Source: Ilumatobacter sp.
Lineage (GTDB): Bacteria > Actinomycetota > Acidimicrobiia > Acidimicrobiales > Ilumatobacteraceae
Length of the DNA stretch: 64,000 nt
Reading direction: 5' to 3'
Assembly: GCF_030065885.1 (NCBI RefSeq)
Contig: NZ_JASJCS010000017.1
Coordinates: forward strand, 1 to 64,000
Shown: positions 39,945-47,769 of the stretch, piece by piece
How the letters are laid out: every line of letters begins with the position of its first letter
Numbering within the stretch: position 1 is the first letter of the stretch
Program-made: the position numbers and the translations under genes
Notes under the pieces: generated by a model
Databases searched by the model: none
What the model was told of the DNA's origin: nothing
What the model saw: only the letters and a program-made list of their open reading frames with translations

Positions 39945-41129
39945 TCAGGTGGCCGTCGCCAGCACGCCGAGCGCGATGTCGTTGGCGAGGCGGTGTCGAT
40001 CGACGACGGCTTCGAGCCGGTAGCTGTTGGTCACCGGCACGAGACCCGAGCGCCTGAGCAGGATCTGGCGGTACACCGACGGCCCGAGTGGCTGGCCGTC
40101 GCGAGCGACGTCGTCGTTGATCAGCTCGGCTCCGAGCCAGTTCTTCACCCGCGCCGGTGAGACGAGCTCCTTGATGCTCTCCTCGCTCTCGGCGAGTTGA
40201 CCGAGCTCGATGCTGAACTGGCTGACCACGGCTTGGACCGCCTGCGATCCGACCTCGGTGGTCACCGATCGGGCGGACGCCTCGTACGCCTCGGAGACCG
40301 AGGGGTGCACCGCGGCGAGCGACCTGCGCACGGCGCTCGGCGTGGCGAGACCGATGAGCTCTTTGTCGACACCGAGGATCAACAGCTGCTCGATCTCGGT
40401 GTAGTCGTCGATCAGCGCTGCCAGCAGGAGGAGCCTCGTCGACCACCAGACGTCGCCCTCGCCGAGATCGACCTCGCCGAGCCGGGCCGACTCGGCGGTC
40501 TCGAGCATCGATGCGATCCGTTCGGCGATGTCGGGAAGAAGCGTCGTCCCGAACCCGAGCCGCCTCGTGTCCGCCAGCTCGGTGGGCAGCGCCACCTCGG
40601 GGTCGACGGTGGCGCGCTGCACCGCGAGGCGCTGCTGTGAGTGTGTGGCGACGGCCACGCCCACCTGACTCGCCAGCTGCTCGGGGTTGGCGAAGAAGCT
40701 CGCCATGTAGTCCTCGCCGAGGCGACCACGGAACGCATCGATCTTCTTGCCGGCCTCGCCGTCTCCGGTCTTGGCGTCCATCTGACTGGGCGGCCACGGC
40801 GAGTCGTCGGCGAGCATGAACACCAGGCACGGGATGCCGTGCTCACGCGCCGCCTCGAACTCCATCTGCGTGACGGACTTCTGCTCGGGATTGTCCTGGC
40901 GTGGCACGTAGCCGTAGCGCCAGGCGAAGATGCCGACGTACAGGTCGCACGTCTTGACGTCGCGCACGCAGTAGTCGACCGGTCGTTCGTCCTGCGCGAT
41001 GTAGTCCTCCATCGCACGCACGTCGTGTCCCATCTTGCGGAGGACGTCGTGGGTCGCTCTCCGGTAGTCGGCGAGGTCGGAGAACGTGGACGAGATGTAG
41101 ATCGTGAGGCGCCCGTCGTCAGCTGCCAT
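39945..41129 (-). CDS. DUF4062 domain protein
   Basis: 394 aa from ATG 41129, with TACGGT 6 nt upstream. Residues about 7-130 are DUF4062: LTIYISSTFSDLADYRRATH, MEDYIAQDERPVDYC, DLYVGIFAWRYGYVP and TQMEFEAAREHGIPCLVFML. This domain is a TIR-like sensor/effector fold, often N-terminal to STAND NTPases in signalling or defence proteins. Here the C-terminal 230 residues are mostly helical, with no Walker motifs visible, so there is no NTPase module. It lies near a toxin-antitoxin pair and a TIR protein; an immune role is an inference from that grouping. Confidence 0.82.
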   Translation of the reverse strand: MAADDGRLTIYISSTFSDLADYRRATHDVLRKMGHDVRAMEDYIAQDERPVDYCVRDVKTCDLYVGIFAWRYGYVPRQDNPEQKSVTQMEFEAAREHGIPCLVFMLADDSPWPPSQMDAKTGDGEAGKKIDAFRGRLGEDYMASFFANPEQLASQVGVAVATHSQQRLAVQRATVDPEVALPTELADTRRLGFGTTLLPDIAERIASMLETAESARLGEVDLGEGDVWWSTRLLLLAALIDDYTEIEQLLILGVDKELIGLATPSAVRRSLAAVHPSVSEAYEASARSVTTEVGSQAVQAVVSQFSIELGQLAESEESIKELVSPARVKNWLGAELINDDVARDGQPLGPSVYRQILLRRSGLVPVTNSYRLEAVVDRHRLANDIALGVLATAT

Positions 41130-41135
41130 GCAGCG

Positions 41136-41141
41136 ACCGTA
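41136..41141 (-). promoter_or_regulatory. -10 box of the DUF4062 gene
   Basis: Minus strand TACGGT, 6 nt before ATG 41129. Confidence 0.55.
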
Positions 41142-41171
41142 CCGAAGATGGCGGACGCGTGCATCCGGACG

Positions 41172-41209
41172 CGACGGTGCCCCCGGCGCAACAGCCAGGG
41201 GCACCGTCG
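41172..41209. terminator. Perfect 12-bp hairpin after the acyl-CoA dehydrogenase gene
   Basis: CGACGGTGCCCC (41172-41183) and GGGGCACCGTCG (41198-41209) form an uninterrupted stem with a 14-nt loop, 16 bp after the minus-strand stop at 41225. It separates that gene from the DUF4062 promoter. No T-run, but the stem is the strongest simple hairpin in the window. Confidence 0.6.
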
Positions 41210-41224
41210 ACGAACTGCGAGCGG

Positions 41225-42340
41225 TCAGATGCCGATGCGCTGAGCGAGCTGCTCGCGGTGGTACGTCGGATCGCCGAACAAGAGCTCGGAGCTCTTCGCC
41301 CGCTTGAAGTACAGGTGTGCCGGGTGCTCCCACGTGAAGCCGATGCCGCCGTGGATCTGGATGTTCTCGGCAGTGGCGTGGAAGTACGCCTCCGAGCAGT
41401 ACGCCTTCGCGAGCGAGGCCACCGACGGCAGCTCGTCGTTCATCTCGCTCGCGCACCACAGGCCGTAGTACGCGGCGGACTTCGCCGACTCGACCTCGAG
41501 CAGCATGTCGGCGCACTTGTGCTTGATCGCCTGGAACGAACCGATCGGACGACCGAACTGGACGCGGTCCTTCGCGTACTGCACCGCCATCTCCAGCACG
41601 AACTGGGCGCCGCCGACCTGCTCGGCGGCGAGGCCGACGGCGGCGAGATCGAGCACGGTCGACAGGACGTCCCAGCCGGCGCCCTCGGCACCCACGAGCG
41701 TCGCCGGTGTGTCGTCGAAGTCGAGTTTGGCCTGCTTGCGGGTCTGGTCCATCGTCGAGAGCGACGTGCGGGTCAGGCCCGAGGCGTCGCCGTCGACTGC
41801 GAACAGGCTGACCCCGGCGCCCGTGCGGGCAGCGACGAGGATCAGGTTCGCCACGTGGCCGTCGATCACGAAGCTCTTCGTACCCGACAGCGTGTACCCG
41901 TCACCGGACGGCGTCGCCTCCATGGTGATGCCGGCCTCGTCCCACTTGCCCGAAGGCTCGGTGAACGCCAGCGTGGCGATCGTCTCACCGCTCGCGATCC
42001 CGGGCAGGTGCGACTTCTTGGCGTCGTCGTCGCCCGAGTGGATCAGCGTGTTGGCGGCCAACACGACCGAGGAGAAGAACGGCGCACACAGCAGCGCTCG
42101 GCCCATCTCCTCGAGCACGATGCCGAGCTCGACGTAGCCGAACCCCGACCCGCCGTACTCCTCGGGGATGTGGAGGCCCTGCAGCCCCATCTGTTCGGCC
42201 ATCTGCGACCAGACGTCGGCGTCGTAGCCCTGGTCGGTCTCCATCTGCTCGCGCACGGCCGCTTCGGCGCTCTTGGCCTCCATGAAGGCGCGGATCGTCG
42301 AGCGGAGCTCCTCTTGTTCCTCGGTGAAGGCGAAGTTCAT
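41225..42340 (-). CDS. Acyl-CoA dehydrogenase family protein
   Basis: 371 aa from ATG 42340. Family landmarks: FTEEQEELRSTIRAFME, PEEYGGSGFGYVELGIVLEE, TLAFTEPSGKWDEAGI, VQFGRPIGSFQAIKHKCADM and IQIHGGIGFTWEHPAHLYFK. The FAD-dependent fold is complete but slightly shorter than mitochondrial-type enzymes. Substrate unknown; steroid- and fatty-acid-degrading actinobacteria carry many such paralogues. Divergent from the toxin-antitoxin pair with a 54-bp gap. Confidence 0.9.
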   Translation of the reverse strand: MNFAFTEEQEELRSTIRAFMEAKSAEAAVREQMETDQGYDADVWSQMAEQMGLQGLHIPEEYGGSGFGYVELGIVLEEMGRALLCAPFFSSVVLAANTLIHSGDDDAKKSHLPGIASGETIATLAFTEPSGKWDEAGITMEATPSGDGYTLSGTKSFVIDGHVANLILVAARTGAGVSLFAVDGDASGLTRTSLSTMDQTRKQAKLDFDDTPATLVGAEGAGWDVLSTVLDLAAVGLAAEQVGGAQFVLEMAVQYAKDRVQFGRPIGSFQAIKHKCADMLLEVESAKSAAYYGLWCASEMNDELPSVASLAKAYCSEAYFHATAENIQIHGGIGFTWEHPAHLYFKRAKSSELLFGDPTYHREQLAQRIGI

Positions 42341-42383
42341 GCCGGGGATCGTGTCGCGGTTGCGAGCGGCCGGCAAATCTGAT

Positions 42384-42403
42384 TGTGTACGCATGTGGAC
42401 ACA
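42384..42403. promoter_or_regulatory. Dyad over the antitoxin start (possible operator)
   Basis: TGTGT 42384-42388 and ACACA 42399-42403 flank the antitoxin GTG start at 42395. GATTGT (42381-42386) is a possible -10 eight nt before that start. Phd-type antitoxins repress their own promoters through such dyads; that use here is inferred. Confidence 0.4.
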
Positions 42404-42664
42404 CTGGGGATCCGAGCATTGCGGGCCGGGCTGGCCGGGCGCGTGCGGCGCGCTGCCGCCGGCGAGCGCACCGTGATCACGGCGCACGGCCGCCCGGTCG
42501 CCCAGCTGGGCCCGCTCGACGAGGCTGCGCCCGACATCGATCGCCTGGTGTCGTCGGGTGCCTTGATCGCGCCGCGGCGCGCCGGCCAGTGGCGACCGCC
42601 CGCCCCCGTCGAGGTCTGGTCGGGCGTCCGGATCGACCGCGCCCTCCGGGAGCTCCGCGGATGA
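42395..42664 (+). CDS. Phd/YefM-family antitoxin
   Basis: 89 aa from GTG 42395. The N-terminal DNA-binding fold is typical: LGIRALRAGLAGRVRRAAA followed by ERTVITAHGRPVAQLGPL. The C-terminal 40 residues (WRPPAPVEVWSGVRIDRAL) would neutralise the toxin. The PIN-domain gene follows after 37 nt. The pair sits between an acyl-CoA dehydrogenase and exported-protein genes and may stabilise this accessory region. Confidence 0.82.
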   Translation: MDTLGIRALRAGLAGRVRRAAAGERTVITAHGRPVAQLGPLDEAAPDIDRLVSSGALIAPRRAGQWRPPAPVEVWSGVRIDRALRELRG

Positions 42665-42701
42665 CTCGCGAGTTGTGTCTGACACGACACGCGACGGGGC
42701 G

Positions 42702-43106
42702 ATGACGGTCGCGCTCGACACCAGCGCGCTGCTCGCACTGGCGGTCGACGGCGATCAGCGGGTGGTCGTGCTCGACGCGCTCACCAACGACCTGACCTGG
42801 TGTGCGTCGGCACTGGCGCTCACCGAGGCGCTTCCCGCTATCGACCGGCTGACCGACGAAGCCATCTTGCGCGCCGACCTCGAAGACGCCGTACGCCTCG
42901 CCTGGGACCACCTCCACGTCGTCCCGCTCGACCAGCGCTGTCTCGATCGAGCGGCCAACCTGTCGCGGGTCCAGCCCGTGCGGCTCACCGACGCGATCCA
43001 CCTCGCCGCGGCCGAACGCCTCCCCGACCCAGTGCGGTTCGTCACGTTCGACCCCGCCCAGATCGGCGTCGCCCTCGGGTTGGGGTTCGACGTCGTGTCA
43101 GCCTGA
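42702..43106 (+). CDS. PIN-domain ribonuclease toxin (VapC-like)
   Basis: 134 aa from ATG 42702; GTG 42675 would add nine residues. TVALDTSALLALAVDGD carries the first catalytic Asp, ALALTEALPAIDRL the conserved Glu region, and VRLTDAIHLAAAERL the Asp of the metal site, with VRFVTFDPAQIGVA at the end. These are the acidic residues of a PIN nuclease that cleaves RNA. It is encoded immediately after a Phd-type antitoxin. Confidence 0.84.
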   Translation: MTVALDTSALLALAVDGDQRVVVLDALTNDLTWCASALALTEALPAIDRLTDEAILRADLEDAVRLAWDHLHVVPLDQRCLDRAANLSRVQPVRLTDAIHLAAAERLPDPVRFVTFDPAQIGVALGLGFDVVSA

Positions 43107-43171
43107 CGATCATCGCCACATCGCGCGCCGCACACGACCCGCAACCGCGCGGCGGGCGAGAACGCACCGAG

Positions 43172-43177
43172 TACCGT
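43172..43177 (+). promoter_or_regulatory. -10 box of secreted protein gene
   Basis: TACCGT, 6 nt before GTG 43184. Confidence 0.55.
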
Positions 43178-43183
43178 GGGGTC

Positions 43184-43915
43184 GTGGTTCGTCGGCGCGT
43201 GTTGACGCGTGGCCGAGCGGCCTCGCTCGCGATCGGTGCCGCCGCGCTCGCGGTCGCCGGCTCGGTCACGACAGGAGCCGCGAAGACCCTCGTCGTCGAA
43301 CCTCGCACCGGCGCGACCGGAGTCCCCGTCGCTCTGTCGGGCGACTGCGACAACGAAGCCGTCTCCGTCTCGGTCCTCGGCCGGACGACCGGCTGGTACG
43401 ACGTCGCAACCGTGTACGTCGACGACGTCCTGACTCCGACCGCGGGCCGGTGGTCGCTCGAGACGACGATGCCACCGGAAACGGCCTTGGTGTCGGCACA
43501 GTGCGGTCTGACGGGGCCGCACTCGTTCGCTCAAGCCGTGATTGCGCCGACCGACGCAGATCACCCGACATCGAGCATCCGTTGGGCGGCGCCAACGCCG
43601 GTCGATCTCGTGCCGTCGCCGTTGTTGCTCCCACCGAGCTATCAACTCGAAGCGTTCACCACCGAAGGCGAACCCGTGACCGTTCGGGCGCTCGAGGGAG
43701 GTGCGATCGACATCGAACCACCGTCGACTTCACCCGTGATCGTGGTCGGCTGGATCGAATTCGGCGAGAACGCGGAGGCTAATCAGGTCGTCTCCGTGCA
43801 TTCGTGGCGGATCGACGTGCTCGGCGTGCCGACCGCGTTCGCCATCGACTCACCTGCGACCGTCGGGAAGCAGGCCGTGCGGATCGGCGTTGCACACGAA
43901 TCAGTGAATCCGTGA
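43184..43915 (+). CDS. Secreted protein of unknown function
   Basis: 243 aa from GTG 43184, fixed by the leaderless promoter. A basic N-terminus (MVRRRVLTRGRAA) and hydrophobic stretch (SLAIGAAALAVAGSVTTGAA) form a signal peptide with likely cleavage near residue 31. The mature part is beta-rich with a Cys pair (GDCDNEAVS, SAQCGLTG) and Ig-like segments (TGWYDVATVYVDDVLTPTAG). No enzymatic motif. It ends 16 bp before the convergent FetB-like gene. Confidence 0.75.
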   Translation: MVRRRVLTRGRAASLAIGAAALAVAGSVTTGAAKTLVVEPRTGATGVPVALSGDCDNEAVSVSVLGRTTGWYDVATVYVDDVLTPTAGRWSLETTMPPETALVSAQCGLTGPHSFAQAVIAPTDADHPTSSIRWAAPTPVDLVPSPLLLPPSYQLEAFTTEGEPVTVRALEGGAIDIEPPSTSPVIVVGWIEFGENAEANQVVSVHSWRIDVLGVPTAFAIDSPATVGKQAVRIGVAHESVNP

Positions 43916-43931
43916 TGAACGGCGACCAACC

Positions 43932-44699
43932 TCAGAAGCGCCTCAGCTGCTGCGCGGGTGTGAAGAGCTGACGCGAGATCCCCAGGCTCATCACCGCCGT
44001 CGTCGTCGCGACGCTCCCGAGCACGAGGTACATCACCGACAGCTGGACACGGACGGCTTCCGCCGGGTCGGTGCCGGCCAGGATGAGGCCGACCATCGCC
44101 CCGGGCAGCGCGATGATGCCGACCGCCTTCGTCGTCTCGATCTGCGGCACCAGGGCCGTCCGGAGCGACTCGCGCAGATCCGGCCTGAACGCCTCCTCGG
44201 CCGACAGCCCGAGCGCGAGCCGGCCCTCGATCACGTCGCGATGGTCCTCGGCCGCCGCGAACAGCCGGCGGGAGACCAGCACCGTGGCCGAGAGCGAGTT
44301 CCCGACCACGATCCCGGCGAGCGGCACGATCGTGCGCCCCTCGAGCTCGTAGACCTGGAACCCGAACAGCACCCCGAGCGTCACCGCGGCCGACGCGGCA
44401 TACGCCATCAACGACAGCGGCAGGACCGCCGGCACATCGGTGGCGCGCCGCCAGGTCGTGTAGCCGGCGAAGCCGAGCATCGCCGCCAACCAGACGAACG
44501 ACCAGATCAGCGGGTCCTCCTCATCGACGATCAGGCGTAGCGCCCATCCGACGATCAGGAGCTGCACGAGCGCCCGGAGGCACGCCCACAGCAGGCTCCG
44601 CTCGAGCCCGAGTCGCCGCCACATCGACACCACGAGCGCAACAGCAACCAGGAGCCCCGAGGCCGCCATGCCGACCAGGCCGATGTCGGTCTGGCTCAC
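43932..44699 (-). CDS. UPF0014/FetB-family ABC permease
   Basis: 255 aa from GTG 44699, overlapping its ATPase gene as GTGA. Seven or so helices with family landmarks RALVQLLIVGWALRLIV, VPLAGIVVGNSLSATVLVS, RESLRTALVPQIETTKAVG and IALPGAMVGLILAGTDPAEA. In E. coli the FetAB system exports iron and aids oxidative-stress resistance; the same role is plausible here by family, not shown. Paired with the ATPase at 44696. Confidence 0.87.
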   Translation of the reverse strand: MSQTDIGLVGMAASGLLVAVALVVSMWRRLGLERSLLWACLRALVQLLIVGWALRLIVDEEDPLIWSFVWLAAMLGFAGYTTWRRATDVPAVLPLSLMAYAASAAVTLGVLFGFQVYELEGRTIVPLAGIVVGNSLSATVLVSRRLFAAAEDHRDVIEGRLALGLSAEEAFRPDLRESLRTALVPQIETTKAVGIIALPGAMVGLILAGTDPAEAVRVQLSVMYLVLGSVATTTAVMSLGISRQLFTPAQQLRRF

Positions 44700-45406
44700 G
44701 GCGACGCCGCTCCGACGAGGGCCCGCACTCGTGGCTCGTCGTGGCGGTCCATCTCGTCGAGATGACCGAACGCGGCGACACCGCCGTCGATGAGCACGAG
44801 CACGTGGTCGGCGACCCGCCGCAACTGGTCGACGTCGTGGGTGACCCAGACGATCGGCACCCCCGCGGCGGCGATGTCGCACCCGAGCCGCTCGATGGTG
44901 CGCCGGGCGGCACCGTCGAGCGCAGCCGTGGGCTCGTCGGCCAGCAACACTGCCGGCTCGGTCAGCAGCGCGCGGGCGATGCACATGCGCTGCGCCTCAC
45001 CGCCGCTCAGATCGGTGGCGGCGCGATCGAGCAGCTCACCTTCGAGCCCGACGCGGTCGAGCGCCGCGACGGCGCCATCACGGGTGATCGACGGGTCGGC
45101 GATCCGGAGGTTGTCCAGCACCGACCCGCCGAAGAGCGGCGGCCGCTGGAACACCATCGCGACCCGGCGACGCAGCGCGCCCGGCTCCCACTCGACGATC
45201 GACCTCCCCTCCCAGCTGATCGTGCCGGACAGCGGATCGTCGAGCCGGTTCAGCAGGCGCAACAGCGTCGACTTGCCCGATCCCGACGGTCCGGCGACCG
45301 CAGTGACACCCCGGCACGGCACGTCCACCGAGACACCGCGCAGGATCGGCGCGTCCTGGGGCCCGGCGACCACGTCGCGGAGCTCGAACGTCGCCGGAGC
45401 GGCCAC
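44696..45406 (-). CDS. ABC transporter ATPase (FetA-like)
   Basis: 236 aa from GTG 45406, with TACCGT 6 nt upstream. Walker A AGPSGSGKST, Q-loop in MVFQRPPLFGGSVLDNL, signature LSGGEAQRMCIARAL, Walker B AVLLADEPTAALD and H-loop WVTHDVDQL are intact. It drives the FetB-like permease encoded in the overlapping gene; the pair probably exports a metal such as iron. Confidence 0.88.
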   Translation of the reverse strand: MAAPATFELRDVVAGPQDAPILRGVSVDVPCRGVTAVAGPSGSGKSTLLRLLNRLDDPLSGTISWEGRSIVEWEPGALRRRVAMVFQRPPLFGGSVLDNLRIADPSITRDGAVAALDRVGLEGELLDRAATDLSGGEAQRMCIARALLTEPAVLLADEPTAALDGAARRTIERLGCDIAAAGVPIVWVTHDVDQLRRVADHVLVLIDGGVAAFGHLDEMDRHDEPRVRALVGAASP

Positions 45407-45412
45407 AGCCGC

Positions 45413-45418
45413 ACGGTA
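45413..45418 (-). promoter_or_regulatory. -10 box of the FetAB-like operon
   Basis: Minus strand TACCGT, 6 nt before GTG 45406. Confidence 0.55.
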
Positions 45419-45465
45419 CCCACCGAGGCGCAATCGGGCCGCACGCGGCGTGCGAAACTGTGCCG

Positions 45466-45606
45466 GTGCCGAAGATCCCGCTGACGGCCGGCCGCTCGTG
45501 CCTGATCCGCCTGCTGCTCGACAGCGGCTCGCAGCGCCGATCCATCGGGCTATCTCTCTCGCGGACTCCGATCGGCTCGGCCTCACGATCGGACGTGTCG
45601 GCGTGA
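45466..45606 (+). CDS. Possible 46-aa peptide coupled to the TIR gene
   Basis: GTG 45466 to TGA 45604-45606, whose stop overlaps the TIR start codon as GTGA. GAAACT stands 6 nt before it, in the position of a leaderless -10, although T at the first base is missing. The peptide (starting MPKIPLTAGRSCLIRLLL) is basic and Ser-rich, and the segment includes codons rare in this genome (CTA, TCT). It may be a real small gene, or simply a translated leader that loads ribosomes onto the TIR gene. The rest of the 196-bp gap holds nothing else recognisable. Confidence 0.3.
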   Translation: MPKIPLTAGRSCLIRLLLDSGSQRRSIGLSLSRTPIGSASRSDVSA

Positions 45607-46922
45607 GGCGCATCTTCATCAGCTACCGGCGGGAAGACACCGCAGCCGATGCCAACGCCCTCTACCAATCGCTCTCGAGGGAGTTCGGCGAAGACAGCCT
45701 CTTCAAAGACGTCGACAACGTGCCGCTCGGCGCGGACTGGCAGGCGGCGATCAAGGAGGCGGTCGAAGACTCCGCGGTGCTCCTCCTGCTCATGGGCAGC
45801 AAGTGGACGCCGAGCACAGCGGTCACACTCGAGGTCGAAGCCGCGCTCGACCGCGACGTCACGATCATCCCGCTGCTCTTCGACGAGGCGAGGATCGACG
45901 CGTTGACAGCGAGCTTGCAGGGCCCGATCGCGGCCATCGCGACGAAGAACGGCGCGCATCTGGATCACGCCAGCTGGCACCGTGACCTCGCACCGGTCGT
46001 GGCGAGGCTCCGTGAGCTGCTCGAGGCCGACGAGCAGGAGCAGGCCGAGAGGCGCGAGCATGCGAACGCCCGCTTCCGGGAACTGTGCGAGTCAGCCCGT
46101 GCCGATGGGGCGATCGACGAGACACGGCGAGCGGCGCTCGAGGAGCAGGCGTTGGCACTCGGGGTTGCCGATGATGACGCGACGAGGATCTTGACCGCTG
46201 CGATCGAGGCCGTCGAGGCAAGGCTGGCGGCCGAGGAATCCGAGCGAGCAGCTGCCGAGGAGGCCAACCGACAAGCCGAGGAGACCGAGCGAGCGGCCGC
46301 CGAGGCTCGGCAGCGGGAAGCCGAGCGTGCGAAGGCGCTCGGCCAGTATCGGAGCGAGGTTGTCGACGCACTGGCGAGCGGGCACCTGACCATGTCGAGG
46401 CGCGCCGAGCTCGATGACCTCAAGTCGTCGCTCGGCGTCAGCGACGACGACGCGGACCGGATCGAAACCGAGATCATGACGAAGCGTCAGGCGCGCCTGG
46501 CCGAAGAGGAACGGGCCGCCGAGGCGGAGATCGAACTGCGCGCGAACGGCCTCGCCACAGCTCTCGAGCCGCACGCCTTCAGCGGCTTCTCCGTGCATCC
46601 CAAGATCGCCGAGAAGAAGCAACGCAGGGTCCGCAAGCTGTCGAGCGTGCCGAACGACGAGCGGATCCTCGCGGTCCTCGACAGAACCGCCTGGGGCTCA
46701 GCCAAGCTGCATTGGGCGTTCACCGACAGGGCGCTCTACCACTACGCGTCGGGTCGGGGCAGGCGCATCGGCTACGACAGGCTCGCCACGATGACGTTCG
46801 AGACCTCGGACGACGGTCACGCGCTCCTCGCCCAACCCGGGATCCGCTTGCCCCATGTCGGAGCGGGCATCGGACCCGATCGGGCGCTCGCAATCGTCGG
46901 GGCCGTCCAGCAGGTCTTGTAG
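45603..46922 (+). CDS. TIR-domain protein with two helical repeats and PH-like C-terminus
   Basis: 439 aa from GTG 45603. Residues 1-135 are a bacterial TIR domain (MRRIFISYRREDTAADANAL, LFKDVDNVPLGADWQ, VLLLLMGSKWTPS); E77 or E79 in TLEVEAALDRD is in the region of the NADase glutamate. Residues 157-209 and 248-300 are gapless 53-residue repeats (22 identities by my count) joined by an Ala/Glu coiled coil. Residues about 345-439 (ERILAVLDRTAWGSAKLHWA, ALYHYASGRGRRIGYDRL) resemble a small PH-like fold. Suggested role: NAD-cleaving immune effector whose repeats sense or oligomerise; unproven. Confidence 0.82.
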   Translation: MRRIFISYRREDTAADANALYQSLSREFGEDSLFKDVDNVPLGADWQAAIKEAVEDSAVLLLLMGSKWTPSTAVTLEVEAALDRDVTIIPLLFDEARIDALTASLQGPIAAIATKNGAHLDHASWHRDLAPVVARLRELLEADEQEQAERREHANARFRELCESARADGAIDETRRAALEEQALALGVADDDATRILTAAIEAVEARLAAEESERAAAEEANRQAEETERAAAEARQREAERAKALGQYRSEVVDALASGHLTMSRRAELDDLKSSLGVSDDDADRIETEIMTKRQARLAEEERAAEAEIELRANGLATALEPHAFSGFSVHPKIAEKKQRRVRKLSSVPNDERILAVLDRTAWGSAKLHWAFTDRALYHYASGRGRRIGYDRLATMTFETSDDGHALLAQPGIRLPHVGAGIGPDRALAIVGAVQQVL

Positions 46923-47085
46923 CCGGCCAACGCCGCTTCTGGCCGTCACCCGCCGGACTCACCGTCGAGATCACCCGTCGGGTCCTGACGATCGCGAGAG
47001 CGCAGACGTGCCAGTGGCGACGGACACCGAGCAAGGGTTGCCACCTCACCCGACGGCGGACTCACTCTCGTGCGACACTGGGGGC

Positions 47086-47724
47086 ATGGCGACACCGTCC
47101 GGCATCCCGTCCACGACCCTGCACTGGACCAACGCCGACGTCGAGGTGCACCGCGTCGTCGTGGGCTCGTACGACAACAACGTCTTCATCGTGCGCTGCC
47201 GTCGAACGGGCGAGGCCGTGCTCATCGACGCCGCGAACGAGCACGAGCTGCTGCTCGAGCTGTGCCAGCAGCTCGGCGTGCGACGGGTGCTCGAGACGCA
47301 CGGCCACTGGGACCACATCGGCGCCGTCTCGCAGATCCGCGAGGCGGGCTACGAGGTCGCCGTCACCTCCCAGGACGCTCCGATGCTGAAGGACGTCGGC
47401 TACGACGTCTTCCTCGACGACGCCGAGGTCATCGAGTTCGGCCGCCTCCGCATGAACGCGATCCACAACCCCGGGCACACCCCCGGGTCGATCTCGTTCG
47501 AGCTGGTCGGGACGCCGCTGCTCTTCACCGGCGACACACTCTTCCCGGGAGGGCCCGGCGCGACCGGCTTCGAGGGCGGTGACTTCGCCACGATCATCGA
47601 GTCGATCGACGACAAGCTGTTCACGTTCCCCGAACACACCATCGTGCTGCCGGGCCACGGCGTCGACACCACGATCGGGCGTGAGCGCCCGCACCTCCAG
47701 GAGTGGGTCGACCGCGGCTGGTGA
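47086..47724 (+). CDS. MBL-fold metallohydrolase
   Basis: 212 aa from ATG 47086; GACACT stands 6 nt upstream. Metal-binding motif THGHWDHIGAVSQI matches HxHxDH, with later ligands in NPGHTPGSISFEL, FTGDTLFPGGPG and VLPGHGVDTTIG. This is the glyoxalase-II-like subfamily (hydroxyacylglutathione hydrolase-like, short form). Substrate unknown. The 163-bp region before it shows no other gene. Confidence 0.87.
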   Translation: MATPSGIPSTTLHWTNADVEVHRVVVGSYDNNVFIVRCRRTGEAVLIDAANEHELLLELCQQLGVRRVLETHGHWDHIGAVSQIREAGYEVAVTSQDAPMLKDVGYDVFLDDAEVIEFGRLRMNAIHNPGHTPGSISFELVGTPLLFTGDTLFPGGPGATGFEGGDFATIIESIDDKLFTFPEHTIVLPGHGVDTTIGRERPHLQEWVDRGW

Positions 47725-47742
47725 CCCGGTGACGGCCGGCGA

Positions 47743-47760
47743 CCGGTGACTTGACACCGG
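47743..47760. terminator. Hairpin between convergent genes
   Basis: CCGGTG (47743-47748) and CACCGG (47755-47760) pair around ACTTGA, within a run of GACCGG/CCGGCGACC direct repeats. It lies between the MBL gene and the convergent GT2 gene. Confidence 0.45.
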
Positions 47761-47769
47761 CGACCGGCG

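Noticed and set aside
42661-42708. ATGA-coupled short frame after the antitoxin
   Set aside because: It ends after 15 codons and is out of frame with the PIN domain, whose motifs lie in another frame.
41225-42721. Longer acyl-CoA dehydrogenase reaching into the toxin-antitoxin genes
   Set aside because: Family homology starts at the Met encoded at 42340; the upstream part is antisense to the antitoxin.
47743-47768. CCGGCGACCGG direct repeats as an attachment site
   Set aside because: They occur only as a short GC-rich cluster around a hairpin between convergent genes, with no integrase nearby.
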